From CAZDWZ01 sp964509425 (GTDB lineage Bacteria > Bdellovibrionota_C > UBA2361 > SZUA-149 > CAZDWZ01), in NCBI GenBank assembly GCA_964509425.1, contig CAZDWZ010000016.1, positions 1 to 64,000 of the forward strand: a DNA stretch of 64,000 bases, given 5' to 3'. The notes below the pieces were generated by a model, which saw nothing but the letters and a program-made list of their open reading frames with translations, was not told where the DNA came from and ran no database searches. Below, piece by piece: positions 38,874 through 47,512 of the stretch. Made by a program: the position numbers and the translations under genes. The first letter of the stretch is position 1; every line of letters starts with the position of its first letter.

Positions 38874-39659
38874 TTACTTACTGCCGTCGACTGCCGCTTC
38901 ACCTTCGTTCTGCGGAATTTCCTTTCCTTCCTTGATGGCTTTTCGGACCGCCTTCTGCTCCGCACGAACTTCCGCGACGTCTTCTTTGCCGATTTGCCGT
39001 TCGTCTGCCCGTCGGAGACGGAGGTCGACAATCACGATTCCGTATTCGTTGTGAACGTTCCGCGGGATGGTCGTCATCTTCACGTAGTAAACGATTTCAT
39101 CAGCCGGAAGCGGTTTGTTCCCAATCAGCTTTTGTCGCACGCCCGGAATACGCACGATCACCCGATCGAGATCCGGATAGCGGTCGACCTTGATGAGCCG
39201 GGGATTCGGAAAGAACATCTGCGAGCGCTTGGTCTCTTCGATGGCCTTCAGCTCCTCCGTCATCATATCTTGTTCAAACTGTGTCAACGCCGGCTCCCAG
39301 AGATATTTTCGCGCGGTCTTAAACTGCCGCCGCGCCGTTGCCGGTTGATAGGTGGAAATAAGGTTTACGACAGCCTGTGCGGCGTCGATGAATTGAGAAT
39401 CGGGGAGCTGGCTCATCGAATAGTACCCCGGCTGCGGCCGCTCCGGTACTTCGATGACGGTGTCAGCGTAGAAATACATGACCAGCGCGGCGCCGATCGA
39501 CAAGGCGGTGGACGGCATCTGAAGGATAGCAAGCGCGCGCCAGAGCAATGCCTGTTCGCGGAAGCCTTCCCAAAGGCGGATGGTATCAGCGCCTGCACGG
39601 CCGCCGACTCGTTCTAGTTGCTGAACCCCTTTCTTAACCTTCAGAACGTCTTTTGCCAT
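38874..39659 (-). CDS. traE: TraE/VirB8-like inner-membrane protein
   Basis: This 261-residue protein has a hydrophobic helix at about residues 47-64 (MPSTALSIGAALVMYFYA) and then a periplasmic VirB8-like domain: DSQFIDAAQAVVNLISTYQPATARRQFKTARKYLWEPALTQFEQ, MFFPNPRLIKV, and a strand ending YGIVIVDLRLR. Position and pattern fit F-type TraE, which bridges the inner membrane and the core complex. The C-terminal 45 residues are charged and probably disordered. It lies between the TraL-like and traK genes, as in F. Confidence 0.85.
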   Translation of the reverse strand: MAKDVLKVKKGVQQLERVGGRAGADTIRLWEGFREQALLWRALAILQMPSTALSIGAALVMYFYADTVIEVPERPQPGYYSMSQLPDSQFIDAAQAVVNLISTYQPATARRQFKTARKYLWEPALTQFEQDMMTEELKAIEETKRSQMFFPNPRLIKVDRYPDLDRVIVRIPGVRQKLIGNKPLPADEIVYYVKMTTIPRNVHNEYGIVIVDLRLRRADERQIGKEDVAEVRAEQKAVRKAIKEGKEIPQNEGEAAVDGSK

Positions 39660-39748
39660 TTCCCTCTCCTCGCCAAACCCCTTCGTTCAACCCTGACTCG
39701 CTCGACACTCGCTCGACTGAACAGTCCGTCTCGTCACCCGCTCTTGCG

Positions 39749-40159
39749 TTAGGTCGGATCGGCTTCGGTTAAATCTCGCTCAAAGCTCGGAAACATTTGA
39801 TCCAAGCCGTACTTCTTATACTTGCACTGGTTCTTCAGACCCTTCGTCGGACTCCCGCTCCAGATCGGCTGGAGTATCGATGGAGCCGGAATTCCTGGAG
39901 GAGGAAAACCGCATGCTGTTGATACCGCGTTTCGCACTCCTCGCTCCTGATCCGGAAAACTTCTCCGCAAGCTCGCAAGCGTCGTTGTTGTAAGAACCCA
40001 ACCTGCCAGCATGAACGGCATCGCTCTTGCCGGACTATCCGCGAAGAGACTGATCAGGAGGAACACGACGAGACCCGTGGCCCACTCCATGGCGTTTGCA
40101 CCCATGAAGGTCCAGTTTTCGTCCAACCCCTGAAGAACTTCTCCGTCGTCAAAACGCAT
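39749..40159 (-). CDS. TraL/VirB3-position small membrane protein
   Basis: This 136-residue protein has two hydrophobic helices (residues 25-39 and 46-63: AMEWATGLVVFLLISLF and RAMPFMLAGWVLTTTTL) and a polar, Pro-rich C-terminal part. Its gene stands just before traE, the place of F traL (about 91 residues), and the pattern of helix, turn, helix then basic loop agrees. Sequence similarity is weak by eye. TraL/VirB3 docks the ATPase to the membrane. It is preceded by an unknown exported protein gene. Confidence 0.72.
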   Translation of the reverse strand: MRFDDGEVLQGLDENWTFMGANAMEWATGLVVFLLISLFADSPARAMPFMLAGWVLTTTTLASLRRSFPDQERGVRNAVSTACGFPPPGIPAPSILQPIWSGSPTKGLKNQCKYKKYGLDQMFPSFERDLTEADPT

Positions 40160-40191
40160 CGCTTACGCCCAGTCTACTCTCTGTTTCTCGC

Positions 40192-41157
40192 TTATTCAGC
40201 TTCATCCGCTTCAGGATCCGACGACTTCGGCGCATTCGACTCGATCGTCTGCGCTCGTTGCTTGATAGCGTCGTCAATTGCCTGAGAGACTTGATCCTCT
40301 TGCTTCTCGGTCAGTGGAACCGGCTTCGAAGGCTCGAGCGAAATTTTCTTACCCGCCGACTTCGGTGCTGGTTCAGCGGCTGGCTTCTTCGCTACTTCCT
40401 TCTCCGTTGAAGGACCGAACAAAGATTCTTCTGCGGCTCCCGGACGCGTTTCGACTTCTTCTTCCTCGCCCTCAACGACTACGGACTCCGGCTCCTTCGC
40501 TGCTTCCGCAGGTGCTGGTGCTTCCACCTTCTTCGCCGTCTCGGATTTCGTCGCTTCAGCCTTGAGACCTTCCGCCGACGGCTGCGCCGAGAGCGCGTTT
40601 ATCGCTTCGTCGAGCGCCGGGTCTTTACGCTTCTGCTTTCCTTCGGATTTTTTTGATTTGTCGGCCGCCTTTGCTGCTTCAGCCGCTTCGACTTCCTCGA
40701 GCTCCCGCGCTTCTACTTCGGCTTGCATCTCATCGAGCCGTGCGCGTGCTGCTTGCATTTCTTTCTTGCGCTGCTCTTCGCCGAAAACGCTGTTCGACTG
40801 CGCGCCGTCCGCAACCGTCGGCAGGCGATCGCGCTCACGCCGAATGAGAAGCTTGTTCGCTTGGAAACGAACGCCGTCTCTGCTCACGCGGGGGCGCGGG
40901 TCGAGGATGCGATTGAGCTCCTCGGTCCGGGAAATAATTGAAAGTCTCCACTCTTCGGAGTCGAGAAGCATGTCCGGACGGGCAAATTTTCGCCCCTGCT
41001 CGAACTCTGCGAGAGCCTCAACGAGCATCGCCCGGGCCCGGGCATAGTGCCCAATGGCCGCGTTTGAACGCTCTTTCGAAGCATAATTCTCTGCCGAAGC
41101 AGCCGGCACCGCTAGTAAAAGCGCCAAGCCGAATACCACTTTCTGCTGCTGATTCAT
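40192..41157 (-). CDS. Exported, Lys/Ala/Glu-rich protein leading the T4SS operon
   Basis: This 321-residue protein starts with a signal peptide (LALLLAVPAASA-EN). The first 110 residues seem folded (helical, RSNAAIGHYARARAMLVEALAEF and LNRILDPRPRVSRDGVRF). From about residue 120 it is low complexity: runs of Ala, Glu, Lys and Pro (EVEARELEEVEAAEAAKAADKSKK, EKEVAKKPAAEPAP), likely extended or coiled. This recalls periplasm-spanning proteins. It is the first gene of the minus-strand secretion operon, divergent from the plus-strand one. No family recognised. Confidence 0.75.
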   Translation of the reverse strand: MNQQQKVVFGLALLLAVPAASAENYASKERSNAAIGHYARARAMLVEALAEFEQGRKFARPDMLLDSEEWRLSIISRTEELNRILDPRPRVSRDGVRFQANKLLIRRERDRLPTVADGAQSNSVFGEEQRKKEMQAARARLDEMQAEVEARELEEVEAAEAAKAADKSKKSEGKQKRKDPALDEAINALSAQPSAEGLKAEATKSETAKKVEAPAPAEAAKEPESVVVEGEEEEVETRPGAAEESLFGPSTEKEVAKKPAAEPAPKSAGKKISLEPSKPVPLTEKQEDQVSQAIDDAIKQRAQTIESNAPKSSDPEADEAE

Positions 41158-41242
41158 GTTGTTAACCCAAATGGATGCTGCGCTAACCCGTCGAAACTGA
41201 GAGCTTTTTTCTCCTGGCTCACCGCAGGAATCGACCCCTAGT

Positions 41243-41260
41243 CCCTATTCGGGAATAGGG
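41243..41260. promoter_or_regulatory. Perfect inverted repeat in the divergent T4SS promoter region
   Basis: CCCTATTC and GAATAGGG form an 8-bp perfect inverted repeat with a 2-bp centre (41243-41260) inside the 420-bp gap between the two divergent secretion operons. It is about 83 bp upstream of the minus-strand start and 318 bp upstream of the plus-strand start. A dyad here would suit an operator, but no regulator gene is adjacent. The rest of the gap holds no gene; near 41519-41553 there are G/T-rich hexamer-like repeats (GTTGAG, GTTGCG, GTTGTT). Confidence 0.4.
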
Positions 41261-41577
41261 AGAGGAGTGCTTCATTTCTCTCGGCTCCGTGTTTAACTTC
41301 TGCCACTCTGTTATGACTGGAAGTAGGCGAACCGGTTCAAATTTTGAGTTGACTCCTCGGCTTTAGCCCGCCGAGCGCGGGAAGCAGCGACCGTCGCGAA
41401 GTGGCGAAATTGAAGTCGGGTTCACTTTATGATATTTCCGACCATAACGGTGCTATGTCAGCAATCAGATCCTTCAGGGGCAATTCCTTGAAGGAGAAGC
41501 AATCGGCGTCCCTATTGTAGTTGGTTGAGGTTGCGGTTGTTGGGGTTGCTGCGCGAGGTTAACGGGAAGGAAAGCAG

Positions 41578-43782
41578 GTGGGTTTCAGTTACTCAAAGCG
41601 ATTAACGGCTCTGAGACAGCAAACCGATGAGTCCCTTGAGGGACGATTCGGGCTGTTACGCGTCTTCTTTCTTTTCGTACTCGGATTGAGCTTCGTCACT
41701 TTTCTCTACTCCACGATCGTCGGCCCCGATGTTCAACCAAACGCCAAAGGCCAACCTCCGAGCTGGAGCGAAATCATTCAGCAAGATTATACACGGAGAC
41801 TGACCTGGCTTCAGACGTCGCCGTTTTCCGTCGCACCCGGCGCGAGCCGCCTGTATTCAGGATGGAGTACCGGTGTCATCTCGATTCTGGACATCAAGAA
41901 GTCCGATTTAAACAGCACCACATTTTTGTCCCTACTCTTCTGGCGGGAGAATTTGAAGCGGAGACTCGCAGGATCGTTACTCCGATCGGGATTCGTGCTG
42001 TTTGCCTTCTGGCCCTTCTGGATTCTCGGCTTCATCATCGGCAGCACTGCGCTTAAGAAAACTTTTCGCCCGAAGAAAACCGACGACTTCCTCGGTGTTT
42101 GCGACCGCGGGAGAACGCCCTTTTATTCCGGAATATATGGTCCGCTTCGCTCGAACAATAACTTGAGCGGAATAGATTACTCCGCACCAGGTCTCGCGTG
42201 TCCAAATCTGGCACCTGAAGCGGAAGCATCGAGCCACAAACTCGCATCTGTGCTGCAGAGCTTCCAAGCAAAAAACGCCACCAACATCGACCTCATACGC
42301 GTCATTCTCCAATATCGAGATTTTCCGTGTTTGGTCGAAACCGAGATGTCTACCCAGGAAGCAGAGCCTACGGATTCGATCGAGCGACAGATTGCGTCCT
42401 CGATTATTCCATTCGTAACCAATGCTGGTGGAACGATTGAGCAGTCGGCGTTGATCGGGCTCCCGGCGACGCTGGAAGCGCACGCCATTCTCGCACGCTA
42501 TGTCCGAATGCTCGAAGAGAAGAAGATCACGACACACGACTTAAACTTCATCTTCGGAAAACATCTGGAGATGCTGCGTTCAATTGCAAAGCCGAGTTCC
42601 TCGCTCGTCGCGCAGCTGCTTTTCTCGCTGACACCGAATCGAGCGGTCGCCATCGGACGGCTCCCGGCGCATATCGTCGCCACGGCATATCTTTCCACCG
42701 AAGCCGGAAAGTGTCTCGTATTCCGCCGCCAAGACAAAGGCTTCCACAAGATATCTCACTACCCGCACCTTCAAGCGCGAGCGATCCTCCAATCGCTGGT
42801 CAGCTTCCATAAGGAGCACAAAGGCGAAGCACGGCTGTTCATTCGCCAAGCGATCATCTCGTCTCGTCGGCACGGAGATTTCGGCCGCGCATTTTTGCCG
42901 GAGCGAATGACAATCGAAAGCCGCGGTCTCCGTGATTGGCTGGAGATTCTTTACTCCGAGCCTGCAAAGCGGGAGCAGACGGCGCAAATGGTCGAGCTCG
43001 ATGCCCACGTCGAAGAGATCGGCATCAACTGGCGTATCGGATACTCAAAAAAAATGCGCGCCTGGGCGGAACAGGAAGAACTGCGAGCCGGACCGGAAGA
43101 ACCGGCGGGCCCTCCGTATCCGTTCTGGAAAGGCGTTGTCTACAAGTCCGTCATTCTTATGCCGGTGAGTGACCTCGTCTCCCTCGCTCTTCGGGGTATC
43201 GACGAAGCCCGGATCACGAGAATGAACGATCTTATCAAGCTCACCCGGCGCACTCAATTTAACTTGAGCGTGATGGCGAGATTGCCGGGATTCAAACGGC
43301 AAGCACTTGAAGCGCAGCAAGGGGGCGGCGAATCGAACCCGTACTTCACGAACGGGAGACAAGAGCTTCTCAAGAGATGGACGGTCGTTCGTAAGATGCT
43401 CACGCACTACAACTGGCTCTCGACACGTGTTGGCGATCACTCTGTGCCCTTCGACGGACTCATTCATTCCATCGTGTCATTTCCGGACGAGGTCAATCCG
43501 CAGAATCGACTATTCGCCTTTGAAGCCATGGTCCCGTTCCGGCAGCGCCGATGCGACGAGCTTCTCGGAAAGCAGTGGGAGCAGAATTATTATTTCGATT
43601 CTCCGCATCCATCCTGCGTTGACGTATTCGTCGACCGTCCAAAATATCTGGAAGCGGTGGCTGTTCGCGCATCTGGAAACTTCCAAAAGCTTGGGCAAGC
43701 GCGAACCGGAAGAGTCGACGAGGCACCTCAAGCGGGAGCAACACCGGGCAATCCGAAAGGACCGGCAGTGGCTTCGGGATAA
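41578..43782 (+). CDS. Membrane-anchored T4SS protein, DotM/TrbA-like position
   Basis: This 734-residue protein begins at a GTG with GGAAGGAAAG upstream. It has two N-terminal membrane helices (residues 27-49 and about 137-158) and a large soluble part of about 570 residues. The soluble part is mainly helical; it contains RLPAHIVATAYLSTEAGKCLVF and HLQARAILQSLVSF. It lies directly before a DotL/TrbC-like coupling ATPase gene, where DotM (IcmP)/TrbA-type proteins are found in I-type systems, and two N-terminal helices agree. No DotM sequence motif is evident, so the relationship is positional. Disordered Gly/Ala/Pro end. Confidence 0.75.
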   Translation: MGFSYSKRLTALRQQTDESLEGRFGLLRVFFLFVLGLSFVTFLYSTIVGPDVQPNAKGQPPSWSEIIQQDYTRRLTWLQTSPFSVAPGASRLYSGWSTGVISILDIKKSDLNSTTFLSLLFWRENLKRRLAGSLLRSGFVLFAFWPFWILGFIIGSTALKKTFRPKKTDDFLGVCDRGRTPFYSGIYGPLRSNNNLSGIDYSAPGLACPNLAPEAEASSHKLASVLQSFQAKNATNIDLIRVILQYRDFPCLVETEMSTQEAEPTDSIERQIASSIIPFVTNAGGTIEQSALIGLPATLEAHAILARYVRMLEEKKITTHDLNFIFGKHLEMLRSIAKPSSSLVAQLLFSLTPNRAVAIGRLPAHIVATAYLSTEAGKCLVFRRQDKGFHKISHYPHLQARAILQSLVSFHKEHKGEARLFIRQAIISSRRHGDFGRAFLPERMTIESRGLRDWLEILYSEPAKREQTAQMVELDAHVEEIGINWRIGYSKKMRAWAEQEELRAGPEEPAGPPYPFWKGVVYKSVILMPVSDLVSLALRGIDEARITRMNDLIKLTRRTQFNLSVMARLPGFKRQALEAQQGGGESNPYFTNGRQELLKRWTVVRKMLTHYNWLSTRVGDHSVPFDGLIHSIVSFPDEVNPQNRLFAFEAMVPFRQRRCDELLGKQWEQNYYFDSPHPSCVDVFVDRPKYLEAVAVRASGNFQKLGQARTGRVDEAPQAGATPGNPKGPAVASG

Positions 43783-43785
43783 GGT

Positions 43786-46569
43786 ATGGCAAGGCAGTAC
43801 GTAAAAGAGAATTTCACGCAACAGCTGGAGCAGCGGCGATACAATCTCGTCGTGATGGCGAAAGCTATGGTTTTCGCGAGCCTTGCCTCGGCGTTTCTCC
43901 CGTTCTCCGCGAATCTCAGCCCTCTCGCCCACTGCTTTTTCTTCGGACTGGCGCCGGCGTTTATGTTTTTCCTCGCGGGATACAGCCGCAGCTATCACCA
44001 ATGGCTAGAGACCGAGCGAGCGGAAGAGTCGGAACGTCGAGGTGGAAAACCGGTGCTCGGCATGCCGCCGCGACGAACCGCGATTGATCAGGCCATTCAA
44101 GATACCAAGGCTTCCGGGAAGCTGATGATCGACCGCTATCTGGTGGGATTCGAGCTCGATAACGGAGAACCGATCTGGGTGTCGGACGACGAGCTCTGCA
44201 CTCACGGCTGCGTGTTTGCAAAAACGGGTGTCGGAAAAACTCTCTGGCTCGAGGGCCTGATGTATCAACAGCTCGCTCGAGGCCGAGCGAGTGGCTTTAC
44301 CTTCATAGACGCGAAGCGCGATCCGGGAACTCTCGCGGACATCATCATGATGGCGCTGATTACCGGGAGAATCGAAGATCTGGTGGTCGTCGACCCGTTT
44401 GATCCGGTCTGCGCTTACAATTTCGTATTCACCACTCAACGCGCCGACGTTAAAGCGCGGAAGGTACTCCGTTGCGGACTTCCGCCGACATCAGATGCGA
44501 GCACGACGAAACACTATGATCGACTCGCCGCGGATGCGGTGTATCGCGTGGTCCGGGCGATGGAAAGCCTCGGTCTCGCTTGGTCCGTCCGCGATGTCGC
44601 GGTTGCTCTTTCTGCTTTCCAAGTTGCTTATCCTCGGATGAGAGAACTTCTCCACGAACAAGGCGCGAAACAAGCGATGGTCGAGCTCGGACACCTCGCG
44701 AGCAGTTATCGGACCATGAAGGGCGGCCTCGATGCTGCGCGTCTCACTGATAACCTCCGGGGTATCGCGTCGGAATTGCATTCGATTGCAAACTCGGAGG
44801 CGGGCGATATGTTCTGCATGCCGAGAGCGGAGCTCTCGCTTACCGACGCCATTCTTCGCGGAAAGATGGTCTATTACATGCTCCCTCGACTCGAAGAAGC
44901 CGAGGCCGCAGCGAGAATGGTGAAGGTTTTCCGGGAAGATTTGGAAGTCTCGATCGGTGAAATCACGTCGAGCCGGACTCACCGGCTGGAAGATCCGCAT
45001 CTCGTCATCATCGACGAGGGCGCATCGACTTTCGGGCCGACCTGGGCGAACCTCTTCGAACTTGCACGAAAAGGCCGTTTTGCTCTGCTCTTTGGTGCTC
45101 AGTCCGTCGGCGGTCTGATGGACGAAACGATGGGCCTCAGCGAACAGTTCTACGAACGCGTTATCGCGAACGTGAACCTGAAAGTCATCATGCGAATCGG
45201 GGACAACCGAACCGCGGAGGACATGAGCGAGTGGATCGGAATGGTCGCAACGACCAAGAAGAGTCTCGCGACTGGTATTTCGTCGGCATTGAACTCTCGC
45301 GAGCTCACGAAACATATTGAATTTAACAAACGCGCCGCCGAAGGGTTCCGGGACGCCGTAACAGTGTCGGAAGATGAAGAGGCGCTTGTCAGCCCGGAAG
45401 AGCTGAAGCATGAAATGTCGGCGGAAAAAGGTCTCGCTTGGTTCGACAAGGGGGACGGAAGGCTACGAAAAGGCCGTGCCATCTGGTTTGAAGCTGACCT
45501 TCCGTCTACGTGGGAAGGAAGAGAGTTCCTCGTCCGCTACGAATCCATCGAAGCCGATGAAGTCGGCCTCGCGGAGTGGGTCGACGAACACATTCTCGCT
45601 ATCGAACGCGCCGAAAGCGAACGTTCGATGGAAAAACTTCAATCGACGCTCTCACCCGATAGCGCAGCACTTTCAGCAGAGAGCGCAGGCCACTCGGAAT
45701 CCGATCGCGGGAATGAAAGCTCCACCGGCGGCGGAGACGAAAGCCCCTATCGCTTCAATCTTCTGAAAGGCTTCCGCGGAAAGGTCCGCGCAAATACTTT
45801 CCTCGGGGCGACTCCCGAGCCGCAAAGGTCCCCACAGCCTTCAGCTCCCGCGTCACCTGAGCCTGAGAAATCAGGCGATAGTTACGCGCCAAGAGATCAT
45901 AACAGCGGCAAGTCTTCGGCATCAGGGCAACACGCGGACGCCGCCCCGTCTCAACCGGCAGCGTCAGCTCCGTCCGGAGCACAGGCGGCTCGGGCATCAA
46001 GACCGGCGCCGGAAAGTGGAAACCCGTCATCTCCTGAGCGGCACGAATCAGCCGAAGGAGCCGAGGGCCAGCAGCAGAACGCGAGACCGGCTCAGCAAGA
46101 GCGCCAGCCGCTCCGGCTCGGTGGACGACCGAACGGCGGCGTCGTTCATACGCTTCCACCGAAGGATCGTGCCCCGGCGCCGGAGCAAAAGGCGCAGCAG
46201 GAGCCGAAACAGCCCCAGCAAAGGAACCCGGGGAATCACGGCAGGAATCAAGGCGGAGGCCAACAGCAGCCGCAGCGAAACGACGATAGAAATAGACAAC
46301 AGTCGAAGGGTTCCGGCCAACAGCAGGGCCAGCACCAGGGTAATAGAGACAGGAATTCCGACTCAAAGAACGGTCAATCGCACGGGAATTCACAAAAGAA
46401 TTCAAATAGCGAGAACCCGAGAGGAGAGAATTCGCGAGGCGAGCATCCTAAAGGTGACCCTGCCAGAGGAAATCAGCCTCAAGACGAACAGTCGAAGGGC
46501 GGGGGCGAGAAGTTCCGGTTTCAACCGAGACAGCCTCAAGGCCCTAAACCCGGAGGACAAAACCAGTAA
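43786..46569 (+). CDS. Type IV coupling protein, DotL/TrbC-like, with long disordered tail
   Basis: This 927-residue ATPase has two N-terminal membrane helices (23-41, 49-66). The ATPase domain has Walker A AKTGVGKT at 145-152, Walker B LVIIDEG near 405-411, and the stretch YLVGFELDNGEPIWVSDDELCTHGCVFAKTG, SGFTFIDAKRDPG, GRIEDLVVVDPF, which lines up with IcmO/DotL and IncI TrbC more than with F TraD. It presents substrate to the secretion channel. From about residue 615 the tail is low complexity: Ser, Gly, Gln, Asn, Pro and Arg, with almost no hydrophobic residues, about 310 residues long. It starts 3 bp after the preceding gene. No relaxase gene is near. Confidence 0.88.
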   Translation: MARQYVKENFTQQLEQRRYNLVVMAKAMVFASLASAFLPFSANLSPLAHCFFFGLAPAFMFFLAGYSRSYHQWLETERAEESERRGGKPVLGMPPRRTAIDQAIQDTKASGKLMIDRYLVGFELDNGEPIWVSDDELCTHGCVFAKTGVGKTLWLEGLMYQQLARGRASGFTFIDAKRDPGTLADIIMMALITGRIEDLVVVDPFDPVCAYNFVFTTQRADVKARKVLRCGLPPTSDASTTKHYDRLAADAVYRVVRAMESLGLAWSVRDVAVALSAFQVAYPRMRELLHEQGAKQAMVELGHLASSYRTMKGGLDAARLTDNLRGIASELHSIANSEAGDMFCMPRAELSLTDAILRGKMVYYMLPRLEEAEAAARMVKVFREDLEVSIGEITSSRTHRLEDPHLVIIDEGASTFGPTWANLFELARKGRFALLFGAQSVGGLMDETMGLSEQFYERVIANVNLKVIMRIGDNRTAEDMSEWIGMVATTKKSLATGISSALNSRELTKHIEFNKRAAEGFRDAVTVSEDEEALVSPEELKHEMSAEKGLAWFDKGDGRLRKGRAIWFEADLPSTWEGREFLVRYESIEADEVGLAEWVDEHILAIERAESERSMEKLQSTLSPDSAALSAESAGHSESDRGNESSTGGGDESPYRFNLLKGFRGKVRANTFLGATPEPQRSPQPSAPASPEPEKSGDSYAPRDHNSGKSSASGQHADAAPSQPAASAPSGAQAARASRPAPESGNPSSPERHESAEGAEGQQQNARPAQQERQPLRLGGRPNGGVVHTLPPKDRAPAPEQKAQQEPKQPQQRNPGNHGRNQGGGQQQPQRNDDRNRQQSKGSGQQQGQHQGNRDRNSDSKNGQSHGNSQKNSNSENPRGENSRGEHPKGDPARGNQPQDEQSKGGGEKFRFQPRQPQGPKPGGQNQ

Positions 46570-46674
46570 GAACAGGTTTTGACCAACGGTGTTTATGGGG
46601 AGTATATTGGTAATGGCCAGAGAGATGATTAAGCTCTTTATTTGCAATGACAAATCGGTTTTAGGAGTGAGGAT

Positions 46675-47211
46675 TTGACCGCCATGGAACGCATGCATTT
46701 TTCAATTTCGAAATCATTCGGCCGGCTTCAGCTCATCCCCGAACCCAACGGACTCCGCCTCTGGTACATCCCGAGCGTTAACGGTCAGCTCGCTCCAGAC
46801 TCTCCGGGGGCCTGCGATGTTCTCGTGCCGATCGAAGCAGTCGGCGGACTCTGGGCTACCGCACGAGCTTTTCTGTATGGAGTCGAGTCTCTCGATGAGA
46901 ACGTCATCCTTCGCGGAGACGAAGGCGATATCCTTGTAAAGCTTTATCGCGATAAACCAAAAGGCTCACAGGGTGCTCTCTCCGGAGAGGAAATCACCTG
47001 GCTCCGAATCGTCTCTGGACGTTCGGAAGACGAACGCCGCCGGATCAAGCTCGGTCCAAGAGACTTGCTCTGCATCGAGCTTGCCTGCAATGCGGTGCTG
47101 GTGCTGTCTGCTTCGCCTCTTTATCAAGGCTCCGCAAACGGCGTTGCCGCCGGAGTAAACGGCTTGCCGATGAGCGCAAAAGCGCCGGCAGCAGGCGTCG
47201 TCCCGAACTAA
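46675..47211 (+). CDS. Unknown soluble protein ending the plus-strand T4SS operon
   Basis: This 178-residue protein starts at TTG with AGGAG eight bases upstream; an ATG lies three codons later without a good ribosome site. The protein is compact and beta-rich (FGRLQLIPEPNGLRLWYIPSV, DVLVPIEAVGGLWATA, VILRGDEGDILVKLYRDK, RRIKLGPRDLLCIELACNAVLVLS) and ends in an Ala/Gly/Pro-rich tail. No signal peptide or membrane helix. It lies 105 bp after the coupling-protein gene, so a role with that ATPase is likely, but only by position. I do not recognise the family. Confidence 0.68.
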   Translation: MTAMERMHFSISKSFGRLQLIPEPNGLRLWYIPSVNGQLAPDSPGACDVLVPIEAVGGLWATARAFLYGVESLDENVILRGDEGDILVKLYRDKPKGSQGALSGEEITWLRIVSGRSEDERRRIKLGPRDLLCIELACNAVLVLSASPLYQGSANGVAAGVNGLPMSAKAPAAGVVPN

Positions 47212-47307
47212 GCAAACAAGCTGAAAATCGAGTGCGAGAGGACTAGGATTTTGGCATCCGAACTCATCTCGTGCTCGTAACGACCAGCTCAGCCGTCTTC
47301 CTCGTAA

Positions 47308-47430
47308 TCCTAATCCTCCTCCTCTTCCCGCACCTGCACCTAACTCCTAATCTTCAATCTTGGTCCTCTTTCGTCCTCGTCTTCGTTGGATGAGTATCAG
47401 GAATGAGGAGCAGGTGCAGGAGGAATAGGA
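47308..47430. repeat. Second pyrimidine/purine periodic inverted repeat
   Basis: The left side is CCTAATCCTCCTCC followed by CCGCACCTGCACC; the right side is GGAGCAGGTGCAGGAGGAATAGGA. GCACCTGCACC and GCAGGTGCAGG are shared with the element at 20322-20494, and near-hexamer steps are the same. The arms pair imperfectly. The rest of 47212-47512 has no supported gene. Confidence 0.6.
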
Positions 47431-47512
47431 TCGCGACGCGTCGGACTCAAACCAGCATCCGAACTCAGAACAAACAAAAATAAGATTCGAGAGTGTCGCG
47501 AGAGCCGGAAGT

